A program made the translations under genes and the position numbers. A stretch of 64,000 nt of DNA from Numida meleagris (taxonomy: Eukaryota; Chordata; Aves; Galliformes; Numididae): the NCBI RefSeq assembly GCF_002078875.1, contig NC_034419.1:17081090-17145089 (forward strand), written 5' to 3'. Of this stretch, positions 24,079 to 37,200 are shown one piece after another. The notes under the pieces were generated by a model, which was not told the DNA's origin, searched no databases, and saw nothing but the letters and a program-made list of their open reading frames with translations. How positions within the stretch are numbered: the first letter of the stretch is position 1; the number at the start of each line of letters is the position of its first letter.

Positions 24079-27075
24079 CACATCTGCCTCTGACCCCTCA
24101 ACCTGTACCCAACAAAAATGAATTCAGTTAAGTGGGATCACTGCTGCTTTTTTGTGGTTCAAATCGTTAATGGTCTTGTGGCCTTGTTCGTCTTTCTATC
24201 TCACTCATCTAAGGGATGTAAATGCCTTGCCACCCAGCATCAATTTTATTTCCCCTTTCTGTACCTCAAATTACTTTTCTGAGGACAAAGAAAACAGATG
24301 CTTTTTTTTTTCAGGACTCTGACATACATAGAATGAGCATAGTTTATGTGTTTAATAGAAAAAGTAACCTGCAGTTTAGAAAGATAAGACACACTTTCAA
24401 GGAAAGACCATAAAACACACACATTGCCAGTATTGATTCTGTTAGGAAGAACACTTCCAACAGTACCCTTCCTCCTCAGGAGCTCCAGTGCTCTTCATGT
24501 TTCAAGTACAAGACATATCTGCATGTACAATTCTGGTACAAATTCCTCAGAGCTCTCCTCCGTGAAGGCTTTCTTCTGTAAGGGTTACATGAGATGGTGC
24601 CCAGACCCAGGTTCTTTGTATCTATGAAGCATCCTGAGGGACTCCAACAGCTTTCTCCTAGAGTACAATTATGGCAGCCTAAAAACTTTTTTCCACCAAA
24701 GTGAAGATACTCAAGAACTAGAGGTAGGAAACCACTGCAAACGTTAGTCTGGTCTAATAGCACAGGTGTAGCCCTTCCACTAGATCCCATCCTCTATTTC
24801 TGATTTTTTTTCCCCTCTATCCTTAAATTCTTTGACCTGGACATGACTCGTGAGAATATTTCTCTAATAAAAATCCTAATTTCAGTCATCCAGTCTTTGT
24901 ATGATTTTGTCTCAGCAATAATCCTGCCAGGTTCCTTAAGCCTACAAAGCATGTGCTTCCATTAGAGGAAGCAGGGCTTTGTATTATCATTGCTCTTTCT
25001 TCCTTTATTTGGGCAATAAATAGTACAATCACATCTGTAGATTATCATTGCATTGTCAGTTTATGGTTGAGTTTTAGTTGCAACAGATCTTCAAGAGAAG
25101 AACTTTCTGCATGTTATTAAAACAGCTTCCAATTTAGGAAAAAATATATATATCCTTGCTTAAGCATTCTTTTAATTATGAGAATATTTATTCAGATTTC
25201 CCTGTGCTTTTGTGTACGCTAGTCAAATTATTTGGTGAGTACCAAGGGACTGACTCAATTTTTTTCTTGCTCCAGTGCTGTATGATGGTAGTGGAGTTAT
25301 TTTGAATAACCCTCTTATAAAATAGGTCAGAATCAGGTTCTTTTAGTGGATGACACTGCTGTTATCACCACTTATTATAATTTCCCATTTTGCTTTATGA
25401 ATTTTCTCAATGCCTCAGCAAAACTTGTGAAGAAAGCTCTAAAAAACCAAAGCTTTATTAATTATTATTATTTATATATCCAACTTCAGTGTTATCCGTT
25501 GTTCAGTTAGCTCCACTGCACTGGAAGGCTCATTTTGTGGACCGTTCTGAAGGGTTAGTGGGCAGGTTGATATCATTATATGCTTTGTTCCTTCAGTGGG
25601 CTCTTCCAGTATCTCCTCCATTGTAATCTTGAATCATTAACTTCATTATAATAAATAAATCATGTTTATAACAGCAGTGCTGGCTAAAAATAGGACTGGT
25701 TGTCTTGAGCACAGTAAAAATGGGAAAAAGAGACCTGAAGCACAGAAACTAGCTGAGAAGAGGGAACAGCAGGAAAATCTAAATATGAACTAAGCAGCAA
25801 TTGTTGAGGCTGGGACAGGGAAAGACACACAGAGGGAGCAATGTGATCCTGCAGACATCCTTTTATTCCTGTGCTTTTGTTTATAATTTCAATCCTTTTA
25901 ATGGGTGGCAAGGCATTACTCTCACAGGAGTTTACCACTGACAAAGCTAAACAAAGAAAGGAGTGGAGGGTTGTTGTAAGCAGCCAGCCAGTCTAGGTGA
26001 GAAAATATTCAATGGAAAAGCTGCATATACTCTTAGATAGAGTTTGGTAAACAGCACATGCCCTGAGGGCAGCCATACTGCCTTAAATTGCTGCATGCTG
26101 CTGCCACCCCCAGCTGCAATGGCAATTTTCAGTTTACCTTCTCCTCATTCAATTTAGCAGTTCCTTTCCTCATCTTTTTAAATATTCTCCAAGTTGCAGT
26201 CTGTTGGTGGGCAAGTAACAATTTCAGACAAAGCCATCATTTTCCATCCAAATTCCATGTATGGGGCCAGTGTTGTGTGCATGGGAACACATATTTTGCT
26301 GCTGAGCGCTCCAGAATAGATGTGGAAGTGCCTGGAATTGCCAAGCTGTGTTTTCTGAGCAGTAAGGAGGGGTGCTGGACCACCTTGCACACTGGATTCA
26401 CTAGATTCCAGAGGAACACAATTGGTGTGGAGCTTCCTTCACCCTACACCTTGCTTCAGAGGAGCTGTGGGTCTGACTCAGGCTGCCTAATTAGTGGGGG
26501 AAGAAACATATGGCTTGCTCATTTTCATGGCTGATTTTTGTAAGACTATTGAATAACATCAGAAGATCACTACTACTTAAAACTTCTTCTGGAGGGCAAT
26601 GGAAACTGTTTGATTACCAGCTCAGGCCTTGATATCTGAAATTACGAGGAGAGCATGTGTAGGAACATGGCAAATATAGCTTTTTAAAGACCTTGTATTT
26701 CTTGCAGTGGGGATGGCAAAGCTGTGTGTTCACATTATGGCAGAAGTGGAATGCTGGATGACTCTCAATAAAAGTGCAGTGCTGTTTCCTGTGCTGACAC
26801 ATGCTTGAAATCATTATTTTGATAATGTCACTAATGAATCTGTGCAGCCTGCAGAAGGAATTCAGTTCTATTGTCATTCTTTTCTCTGGGAAAATTTTAA
26901 AAGGATAAGCTGGTGAAAAAAATCAAACTGATTTCCCAGCCAGAGAAAACTATTGCATCTAAATTGTACATTTAACTGGGCTGTGTTCCACACAGGAGAA
27001 CATGAACTTCTGCTGCACCACCTTTTTTTTCCACATTCAGGATAATTATGTATTTGTCCTTGCCTTACCTTGCTC
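24079..27075. other. Unassigned non-coding sequence
   Basis: I recognise no gene. The longest frame is 148 codons at 26,088-26,534 on the plus strand, overlapped by antisense frames of 60-70 codons. It shows no domain, no signal peptide followed by a coherent body, and no splice context I trust. The rest is AT-rich. Confidence 0.6.
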
Positions 27076-27099
27076 TTTTTTTTTTTTTTTTTTTTTTTT
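27076..27099. repeat. Homopolymer run of 24 T
   Basis: This is an uninterrupted run of 24 thymines followed by GCAG. On the minus strand it would be a 24-base A tail at the end of whatever lies to the right (from 27,100 up). It may be a simple homopolymer or the tail of a retroposed copy. Confidence 0.95.
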
Positions 27100-27930
27100 G
27101 CAGTTCTAGTTAGTTTTTCCTAGTAAGAACTTATTTAAATGCTCAGATGGATAAAAGGACTGGTCAATGTGATGTGTTGTATGAACAAAGTCATGTGCTG
27201 TATCCTCCAGTACTGCTGGTTGCTGATACAGCTCCCAGCGAAACCCAGAAGTTCCGGCACCACAGCCTTGCTGAACTTAATATAAAGGTATGAAAACATC
27301 CCTCTGTATCTCAGTAGCACCTCCACCTGGATGATTTTTAGATATTGTTTGCTGAGTTTGAATATTGTAAATAGGGAATAGGAGGTAGCACCAGGCCCCA
27401 AGGGCAGTCAGAGGCCTTGGGGATCCTGACAGGCCTCAGCTGCCTGCCTCACTCACAGGCCCAGGCTCTCCTCTTAGAGTTGTGGGTGGCCGTGGGCTGA
27501 GCTTATCTCAACTTGGACTTGGTGGTTGCTCTCTTGGCTGCATTTCATACATCTGTTATTGTCACAAACGTACCTCATGATCTGGAGTCCTGCTTGAAGT
27601 TTGCTGCCGTCCCTGGGCCTGCCCTGCCTGCTGTGCTCAGCTATCGTGGGACTGTGTCCTGTGCGGGGAGGTGCAGCCCTGTGCTTCTCCTGTTGGTGGT
27701 TCACACAGCGTGGAGCACGGAGCCGAGAACTTGGCCAGAGGCTGGGATGTACCCCCAAGGCCAGTGGGGTACTGTAGGGCAGTCCTGCACCAGCGCACCC
27801 TGAATAGCTTCTCTCACGTAGAGAGACCTGCACTGAGATGAACTGTCTGCAGTAGAGAAGATGTGTGCCATGTCTGTGCTCTGTCCCATGCTGCTAGAGG
27901 CCACAACAGCTGTGTCACAGCCACAGGTAA
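27100..27930. other. GC-richer unassigned block beside the T24 run
   Basis: This block, especially 27,405-27,930, is clearly richer in G and C than its surroundings. It contains minus-strand frames of 119 codons (27,474-27,833) and 88 codons (27,135-27,401), neither of which I recognise. On the plus strand, an acceptor-like CTCTCCTCTTAG before 27,478 and a donor-like CACAG followed by GTAAAT after 27,926 could bound a non-coding exon. On the minus strand the block would end in the A24 tail, with an AAATAAG near 27,133-27,138 as a weak poly(A) signal, as a retrocopy would. Neither reading is proven. Confidence 0.35.
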
Positions 27931-30900
27931 ATGTCTTACCCCCACTGGGTGGAGAGGGAGAGCATATGCTTAAATCGATGCTGACTGGAAAGGAAAAGGT
28001 GAGAGGGAATTCAAAGAAAGCACGGTCTTGGCTTTCAGGAGGCTTGGGAGCCTTTCTTCTTTGGTGAGGTGTATATACGTTACCTATACAGCTGTAAGGG
28101 GAATGAGCATTGCAAACCTGAAAAGCACTGATTTTTGGAGAACACAGTAAATAGCCTATGGGGAGAAAACAGGATAAAAAAGGCTTGAGAAGGGCAGATC
28201 TTAAAAATAAAAAGTAGAGAGCAGTTGTCAGAGCTGTGGTTAAGACCCACAGCCATGTGCCTGGTTCTTTAGGGTATGTATGATATACCTGCAGTTTAAA
28301 ATGCTTATACCCATAACTTCGGTGATATTTCTATATGTCCAGTATTATTTTTATATAAATAGCACTGGTTCCTCATCCAGTCTTTCATGAGTAGACCACA
28401 GCTGAGAGACCCATTTCTAATACCTGAAGGGGTCGAGGTGGTGATTATATACCACTTACCTTCCTGCTGACAAACACTTCCTCTCTGACAGACTTTTCTC
28501 AGCAAACAGCATTTGACATCAGCTTTCGCAGGCATCTTCTAATTCTACCTGTGACTGACTTCACCAGATGGCATGGCTTCTCCCATGCTTATCTCACTAA
28601 ACCCCTAGTTGGAGTAGAGCCTTGTGCAGTAGTGTTGATTGTCAGCAGTCAGTGGGGCTCTTGTATATCCAACAATAGTTAACACAGAACCTTAGAGAAC
28701 AGTTTTGCATGGAAGTACACAAAAGACAGTGAAAAGCAGATTATAAAGTACATAAACACGTAATCTTAGTCATATTCCACAAAGTTCATTTACTTTCATC
28801 TCTGAAGGACAATAGAATTGTCATGGCATATGGGATAAATGAAAGCAACTCTAACATTGCATAAACTTTCTTCCTTTTTTCTTCTCCTGGTTTGTCTCAA
28901 TACTGCTGCAACAAATCCTCTGTCTGAGAAACTCATTCAATGTGACTAGACCTTGGATTCCTGCTTGTAGATGAGCCTAGAGGAGAATGTCCAAGATCTT
29001 TGAAGCTGAAAATTGAAAAATGAATAGGAGTGAGAAGCTCGATCTCTCAAAGCTCATGTACAGCATTTCAGAATGCTTCACAAAGCTTATATATAATTCC
29101 AGTTAGCATATAAGCTGCTCATATGGTAATGTGTTGGCTTCTTTTTCTGTTTCTTTGCAGTTGGTGAAGCAAGAAAAAAGTCAAGTCATAAGCATGTTTT
29201 AACCTCTACATTTCACTATACCTGTAAAACAAGAGGTTGCATCAACCTTTGTAGGAGGGAGTAATAGCTGATAATTTATATGTGCAATTTGAGAAAAGCA
29301 CAGTTCCGTGGGGTGATTATAGCAATAAATAACTGAAGTAGAACACCCTTGTCCTAACATAAACCCAACTTAATTTTTCCCAGCACTCTGCATGAAGAAC
29401 CTGATCTGGGACTGGGAGGGTGTGGGGGAGGGAACGAAGCTGTAAGAGAAGCATATATAACCTTCCTGTGGAAGTCAAAGAAAGATCAGCTGAAAGTAAG
29501 AATTCAGCTTAAGAATTTAAGATCCATAGATAGGATAGTAATTTATTTTGCAGCAACAGCAATGATGTTCTCTTTGTTATGACAAGTGAAAATAGAGAGG
29601 CAGTAGCAAAGGCAATATATGCTGTTGTACAGGTAAGCTGTTTAGGGCAAGAACTGTCCTTTTGTTTTATTGGAACATTACCTGACACAACCTTGTTTAA
29701 ACCACTGAGTCGAATTTCTATGAGCCAAAATGATGACAATACTATCACACATTTAACAATAAGTTGATGACCTCTAATAAATATTTTTTGTTTAGTTTCA
29801 TTTTAATTTAAAAATGTCTGCAGGTAGCAGAAACATAGATCACGTGTTCAAAACACTCTTTTCTGAAACTGCAGTATTAATATCCACTGCCAGCCCTGCA
29901 ATGTGTTTTGCTGCAGGAACCCAGACAGTATTTGTCTTTTTATTTTGGCTTTTGCAATTTTCTACCCCCGGTCTGTTAAAAGGTTTAGCAAACAAAATAT
30001 GGGACAGACCAGTAGGACAACATTCTGTAAAGGAATTTACTGGAGTTCTGGAAAAGCAGTTGCATGGTTGCTCCAGATTAGCGGTGCTGAGCACCTGACA
30101 GAGGGTACCTCTTTAATCCCTCTTCTCTATTCACCTCTGTGACTGCACCTGGCTGTTCTCATTCCAGGGTCCTTGACTTGCCCTCACTTCAGCCACGGAC
30201 ATCTCCATTGAATATCTCTTCTGGTGTTAGATACTTCAGGATGGCATGAAGAGGGAGGAAGGGAGATCCTTTCTGGTAGGCCTTTCTGAAACCCTTCTTA
30301 CCATGAAGGGTTTCAAGGATAATAACAGCTTGGGATCCACCTGGCAGCCCAAAGGCAGCCAGTTCATGGAGCAGAACAGCAATGGCATGTGCTGCAATCA
30401 AGAAGTTCTGTCTAGCAGGCAGGTGGCCACTGCTTTGCCTTTCAAATGGCTTCTGAGGGCTGCCTCAAGTGGGGCTTGCTGCTGTATTTTAAAATTACAG
30501 AGTTGCAGGAAGAATTATACCACATTTCTCATCCAAAACTTTCTGGCCCAACAAACCTTCACTTTGCTCTTGCTGCCAGTTACGCATCCAGTAAATTCCC
30601 TAAACCCTGAGTTTAATCTGCAAATCATGGCTTTGCACTCTCAGCCTCTTGGTTCATGGCACTACCATTCTGGAATGCCTTTCCCAGCAGCATCCCAGCC
30701 AGGTGGCCCTCACTCAGCCAAACCTCGTTCTTGTTGCTATTGTGGTAGAGCCTAGGTGGCTGGGATTACTGCGATGTTTTTTACGTTTAAAATCTAGCAA
30801 TAGTTGTCTAGCCTACTTATTCCACTGGACTGATGCCTGTAGAAATAATGAACATCTCGAGCAGGAAATTGCTGCATACTGCAGATGAAGAGGCCCATAG

Positions 30901-31227
30901 CTTAGACCTCATCAAGCTCCTGTGTTCATAATGAAGAATAAGTTTACACAGAAATTAGAATTGAATGGAGAACTGATTTGGTTTTCTGCCTGAAGTGAGG
31001 ATTTTTTTTAACTGAAAATATTTTCTTTGCTAAGGTTTGATTTTTCTACAGAAGTTCTAGAAATTTCTTAAATGAAAATATTCAATTGAAAAAAAAACCT
31101 TTGAAATCTCAAAAGAGAACTTGTTACTTTTGACTTTTGTGTTGAATGATTACTCAGACGTGACACGCTTGATAAATACTTCATGATTTTGTTTCCCAAA
31201 ACTGTGTTTTTCAGAACATGAGTTCTT
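27931..31227. other. Unassigned non-coding sequence
   Basis: No gene is recognised. The longest open frame of the window lies here (30,246-30,755, plus, 169 codons), in locally GC-richer sequence. A 70-codon frame runs antisense to it at 30,189-30,401. Neither shows a known motif. I see no ribosomal, tRNA or repeat signature. Confidence 0.6.
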
Positions 31228-31228
31228 C

Positions 31229-31256
31229 AAAACAAACAAACAAACAAACAAACAAA
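31229..31256. repeat. AAAC microsatellite
   Basis: About seven consecutive AAAC units are followed by AAAAACAACC. Because of its unit and A-richness it could be a former A tail, but nothing recognisable lies to its left. Confidence 0.9.
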
Positions 31257-34200
31257 AACAACCAGCAAATGAAAACAAACAGAACACCTTAGTCTCCAAA
31301 ACAATAGCACTTAACTGATGTGTGAAAAAGAACATCTCTTAGTCCTCAGAGTGGAGATTCTCCAACCTTTTACAAGTCAAATATTCAGCCTGAGGAATCC
31401 CATTACTGCCCGACTTCTCCCCCTTCTTTTGCCTGCTCACTGCAACATCAGTTAATCTAGTACATCCATAATGCTGCACTTTACCACCCAATTCAAGTTA
31501 CAAAGATTAAATCACTAAGAAAACAGAATGATAGGAAAAGATGTTACTTATAATCTGGTCTTTTCAAGGATATATATTATTTTGGCTGAAATTTGGGTAG
31601 AAATGGAGATCAGTAAAGAACCTAAATGTTTTGTGCAGTGTAGGTCTTCAAGCTCTATATGTTTATGTTGAAACAAGTGGGTGAAGTAAACTTGGAAGGT
31701 GGAGTATGAGGCAGACACTAGCTGAACTTTTGCAATCTGCTGTTGTGACTACAGCGTATGATAGAGATGCTGTAAGTCGCTGACAGATTTGGGTCTTCAG
31801 ACTGTAAAGACAAGCCGTATTCTGTTCTGCCCAGTGTTCTTGATGCAGCACCTGAGCCACAGTTCCTGAGGGGAAAAAAAACAATTCCTGAACGGGAGAG
31901 GAAAAAAAAAGCTGATGACCTGTGATTTTAGTGGACCTTACAGTAATATATGGTGGGAAAAAAGGTATCTGACCTGCTTAGATGTTGTTTTACCTCTGCC
32001 TACGTTCACAAGCATCAAGGAACTGCTCATTTACCACATTCATTGGTTCCACCCTTCATTTTACAGCAGATACAAATGGTGTCCTTTAATTATTTGTTTT
32101 CTGCATGCACTTACCTATCTTTATTTACTCCATCTGCCCAATGCTGGAATTGATCTGGCCAAGGGAAGAGGCATGGGTGCAGCAGTTGGGCGTTAGGTCA
32201 CGAGCGATGATGTGCAAAAAACATGAATGACATCATAAGCAAAATCCAGATCCTGGAATGGACTGGGAAACAGTGGATAGAGCCATACAAGGGTGTTGTG
32301 AGGTCCAGGTTGATGAACTCTTCTGAGAAATAGGTTAATTTATCTGAATTTCAGAAATCTGAGGCTGTATGATGAAAATGGGAGACCAAACATCAACCTC
32401 AATAATTGAAAGGTTTTCCTTTTAATGTTTTTATCTTCCAGCAACCATAAATGAAGAGCAAAGTACTTGATTACTTTTATTGCTGATCATTTTCTGGAAA
32501 CAGAAGAAGTAAGAAATACAAGATCAGAACAAAAGCCTTGGTCACCTTACATGATGGGGATGTTGTATAATGAACAGCTAGATAAGCAATAGTTTTCATT
32601 AACACTGAGGAAGATAGGATGAGAAATTACCTGAATAAATCTCACAATGAACCCATTTTTTCAACTAAAAATATATTGTAAATTCTTTACATTTACTTGA
32701 TTCTCATTCATGTAAACCTGTTTTAACTCCATTAGAATTTAATTTAATTTTAAATCCATTAGAATTTATTACCCATGTAAGTAAAACATAGATTGCAGAA
32801 GACTTGCAGTGTGCAAAACTATGACCCACTGAAGACAAGCTTGTATGTGTCCTCATGGTTCCTATTCAGGTACTAAAGCCGAGGTGCAAGTCCCCTGCTG
32901 ATCCCATGGACTCCACCTTGTAAAGAAGTGGAATTTCCTCAACCACACTAAAGCTGGTTTAAATTACATCAGATTTATGACTTAATGACAAGGTTTTGCT
33001 TAACCTCTGTTAAGGAGGCTTCTGATACATGCCAAGTTATGGCATTTTTTCAGGAAACCTTTTCTTGACTGAGTCTGTATTAAGAGTGCTTGACATACAC
33101 CCCCCCCATCAAGGCATGCTGTCAGTCATTTTACCTTCTCTGCAGGAATACTCTACAGTAATAAAATACTTTATCAAAGCCAAGAGGACTTGTATTAAAA
33201 ATTATGATAATTGCATCACTTTATAAAACTATTTTTATTCCTATATTTTTCCAAGGTCTTATATTTGTTCCGACTTACTAATCATTATCTTTTCCAAAAG
33301 GAAAAGCGTATTCAGTGCCACAATTATACATTGTAGCAGGGATTCACAATAAAACATCAGTTCCATTTGTTTCTCCTTAGTTTTCTAATAAACAATAAAA
33401 TAAAAAGGAAACAACATATTTTCTGGAAAGTTATTTTTTTTTGCATTGGTTTCCTGCTCCCTGGAGAAGTAGAACGGCCTTGTTTCCAATTGCAGGATAA
33501 TTTGTGTAATATAACAAGATTTCCAGATATATTGTCTTGTGTTTTGTGTAGCTCATGACAAAAATGCTTTCTTTTTGAGGAGGAATAAATGCGTGGTGAT
33601 ATAGGTTTGAAGGGGGTGTGGGTTGTTTTGGTTTGGGCTTTTTTGCTTGCTGAATTAACATTTTATGCACAGTTGAAGATTTGCTCTTGAAGGATTTAAA
33701 ATTGAAGCATTGGAATTGTTGGGAAATGAAAGGGAGGGGGTACTAGGGCACATGGGAATTTAACAATCAGGTTTGCACTGTTGAGAAGAAGAGAGTGGCT
33801 ATTTTTTATTAAAAACGTTTGTCCAGGTGGCAGGCTGCATGTGTTCAGATACTGAATATTTCCTATTTGTTTGACACAATATTGGCTTTCACAGCTGATT
33901 TTTTTGTTTTACTCAGTCCCATAAATACTACATTTTTACATGGAAATTGTTACATAAAGCTAAAATTAGTTTACTTCCGTACTTTTGGAGGGAAGGCTGA
34001 ATGCTGCTCAGCAGAAGTGACGTTGGGTAATATTGGAAAGAATGAATAGATGATGGTTTAAATGCCCCTCTGGAACATGGATGCCGACATTTTGATTAAT
34101 GTCTTTGTCATGGGTAAAGATTATTTAGTTAATGATTTGCAGTTTCCTTTGCTTGGCTCTAGGAAAATCATGCCAAATCCCAGGGTAGAAGGGAGGAACC

Positions 34201-37200
34201 AAGCAGCTTGAAGCCATTTGGTTATTCATGTGTTTTCAGCATGTGCCCAAAAGCTTTTTTGGATCAGGCCTAGTGCATACAGGGAAAAAAAAAAACCTCA
34301 TGAAGTACTCAAAATAAAAATATCTTAATTGCACCCTGATTTACAAGGCTCAGAAGCTTAAACGAGCTGTGAGGGTGTGTGGAGCAGCAGTGCAACTGCC
34401 AGGCAACGTGCGTGGTGACCCCGCATAATGCAGTGGGTGACTGCGCTTTGGCTTGGGGCAGCACGTGGGGCCTGAGGAGTTCATCGTGCTTTGCAAACCT
34501 GTGCTGGCTTGTGAGAACAACTCGAGTGTCTCTGTGCTGTGCTGTGGCAGCACGCAGTGCCGAAGGGAGCCATACAGCTGTCCCAGTATGGGGCAGCAGT
34601 CCCTGTGGTGAGGGGAATGGTGCCATGAGCACGCTGTGCTGCCTGTCTGCCCAAAAGGCTCAGAAAGAACAAAAGTTTGGGATCACCACGCTAAATGATA
34701 CTGGCTTTATCAGTTAGGTTCTAAGGATTCATTTGTATCAGTAAAACCAGCAGTGATAATTCTGTAAATGTGAAAGAGCAGCTCTGTTCAGTGTCATTTT
34801 GATAATCAAAGCTAGTTTTTAAAAAACACTTCAGTGTTTACGTGTGAAATTAGTTGTGTGCAAATGTGTTCTTTAAATCCTATTGAGTACAACCTGACCC
34901 CTTCTGTTCTATACGAATGCTGTATTTCTCCTCTTCCTCTTCCATTCATAGTTTTCATGGAGACTGACATGGAAGAAGCCATTAAAGGCTTAAACAACTT
35001 AAGCAGTTACTTTTAAATTATCTTAACATGTTCAAAAACCTTGCCAGATTTACCCTTTGGAAGATAGTAAAATAATTTTGAATAGAATGTGACCAGATAA
35101 AATGAAGATGATTTTATTATTCATGAATACTTTAACCTGAATGCTTTAGTGCCTACATCTCTCTATTATATTAAATTATGGTGGAACGTAAAACTGTCAC
35201 ACTGGGGTTTGCAGATTGATATTCCCCATGGACTCCCCTTATGTTTTTGCTTCAGCTCTCCCTGCTGCTGCTAATGGAACCAGTCCTTTGATACCTTTTT
35301 CCTGCTAGTTATGTTTTACCTCGACTGACTGCTTCGAAGCACCTTCGTGCCTGGCTGAGAGGTGAGCTGCCTTTTTTCACAGAACATGCAAATAACCCCT
35401 ATGTATTCCCACGCACACATGTACTTCTGTATCTGGCTTTGCTGTTTCATATTTCTCTTCTTTTTTTTTATACGTTCTCTGGGCAATTTTTTTCCCCAGA
35501 CATTGCACTTTAGGGTATACTTTTGAAGTGATGATCAGATATTTAGGTGAGACTCCCATTAAAGTTAATGAGACATGTGGCTAAATGCCTGTGCGCTGTA
35601 TTAACAATACCCTTTACTGTTTATTGTCTAGCTTAAAGAAAAGGTCACATTGGCTCCTAACTCCTAGTCCTGGATCTTTGCCTTCCCCTTTAGATCTTAG
35701 AGGTCACTGTGAAAGAAAAGAACATAAGACATAGGGCCTAACTATCTGTATTTTTACTGCTGGACATTGTTCCTTTGGCTCCATTTTCTTTTTATACAGA
35801 GCTATAGAAATTGCAGACGTAAAAGGAGCTTTTTTCCCAAACTGTCAGAAGCATAGTGATGACAACTTATTGCTGAAGCACCACAAAGATTTACTCCGGT
35901 GCTTTGTAGGGAAAATTCTGTGAGAACTGGGAGGAAATCTCGGATCTTAAGTGAAGGGACTGCTTACCACACTGTGTATTTACTGAAGATGGCACAACTG
36001 GGCTCCAGCTCTTGGCTGGCAGTTGTCTTGCTTACCCTCACATAGATTAAACATATTAATAAGTATTTGCCGAGGTATGCCACTGTTGTGCTGTTGTCTG
36101 AGGTCTTTGGTTAGAAATTCTGCTGCTGTAGCACAAGATGGAGACAACAGTGAGCACACAGCAGATCTAGGATGGGAGGAGGCAGAAAGGAAAGGATTCC
36201 AGCTCGGTAGCTGTGTCATGTGGAATGAGTGCATATCATTCCAGACAGTAATTACAACCCCTTCGTCTGGTTCGGGGTAGGGTGGCACTGGATTGACAAA
36301 GGAATTGATATTTCTTAACAATGTTACTAATGTCCTAAATAATAAATGTTATTTAATTTCCTTATGCTTTAAATTCCTCATGGGGATTATGATATTTAAG
36401 TCTCAGTAAACATGAGCAGAGAGCCTAAGGTGAAACATGCTGTAAATGTAATCTTTGCAATGTGAGCAAAAGTCTGGCTTTAGGTCGCTTTTTCATTCAT
36501 CTTATTAGCCCAAAGGTAATCTCTGTACTCTATTATAATAGAACTTCTCTGGGATAATGAGAAGCGAGCTATTCAATACAGTCCTCATCAACACTGTATT
36601 TTTCTCATGTTTCTAAAGCTCAGTAGAAAACGACATAAACCATTGTATTGAGTCATGGAGCTGAAGTACAGTGAAGTTAAACACAGCTTTTTCACTAAAA
36701 AGGGAAATGAGACTTAGATTAAAATTTAGAAGTAAAAAACAGATAAATACATTGGGTGAAATGGAACATTAAAATTAAATGACTAGCACGGGTGGGTGAA
36801 GTTCAATATAAGTAGGAGTGTTTAAGATAAGGTTTTCATCCAACACTGAGCTGGCTAATGATATTGCTAATGTGAGATCCTGCAGCTGACAGTTTGTTTC
36901 TGAAGGCAGATAACCAGCCTAATGCTGCTGCTTCGAGAACTACAATTATATAAAAGCAGATGCCATTCATCAGTGCATGTCATCGATCATTATGCAATCC
37001 TTTTCACTTACTTTTCTCATCTTTGTGTTGTGAGCAATCGCTTGCAGCTGTGCAGCGGCAGTGGCGAGGCAGGCAGTGCTCAACGGCACACAGGGCTCCA
37101 ACTCTGACCAGGGCTTTTCTCTTCCCTCCCTGGAGGAAAAACAGAAAATCTAAAAGACGCAGAACTGATGGGTAAAAGCAAGTGTTGGATCAAAAGGGTT

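Noticed and set aside
26088..26534. 148-codon plus-strand frame with a hydrophobic N-terminal part
   Set aside because: The hydrophobic stretch is not followed by a coherent domain, the antisense strand is also open in places, and no splice or promoter evidence is visible.
30246..30755. Longest open frame in the window, 169 codons, plus strand
   Set aside because: It has no recognisable domain and no clear splice or promoter context, and it lies in locally GC-richer sequence where stops are rarer. By a rough stop-frequency estimate, about one frame of this length is expected by chance in 64 kb read in six frames.
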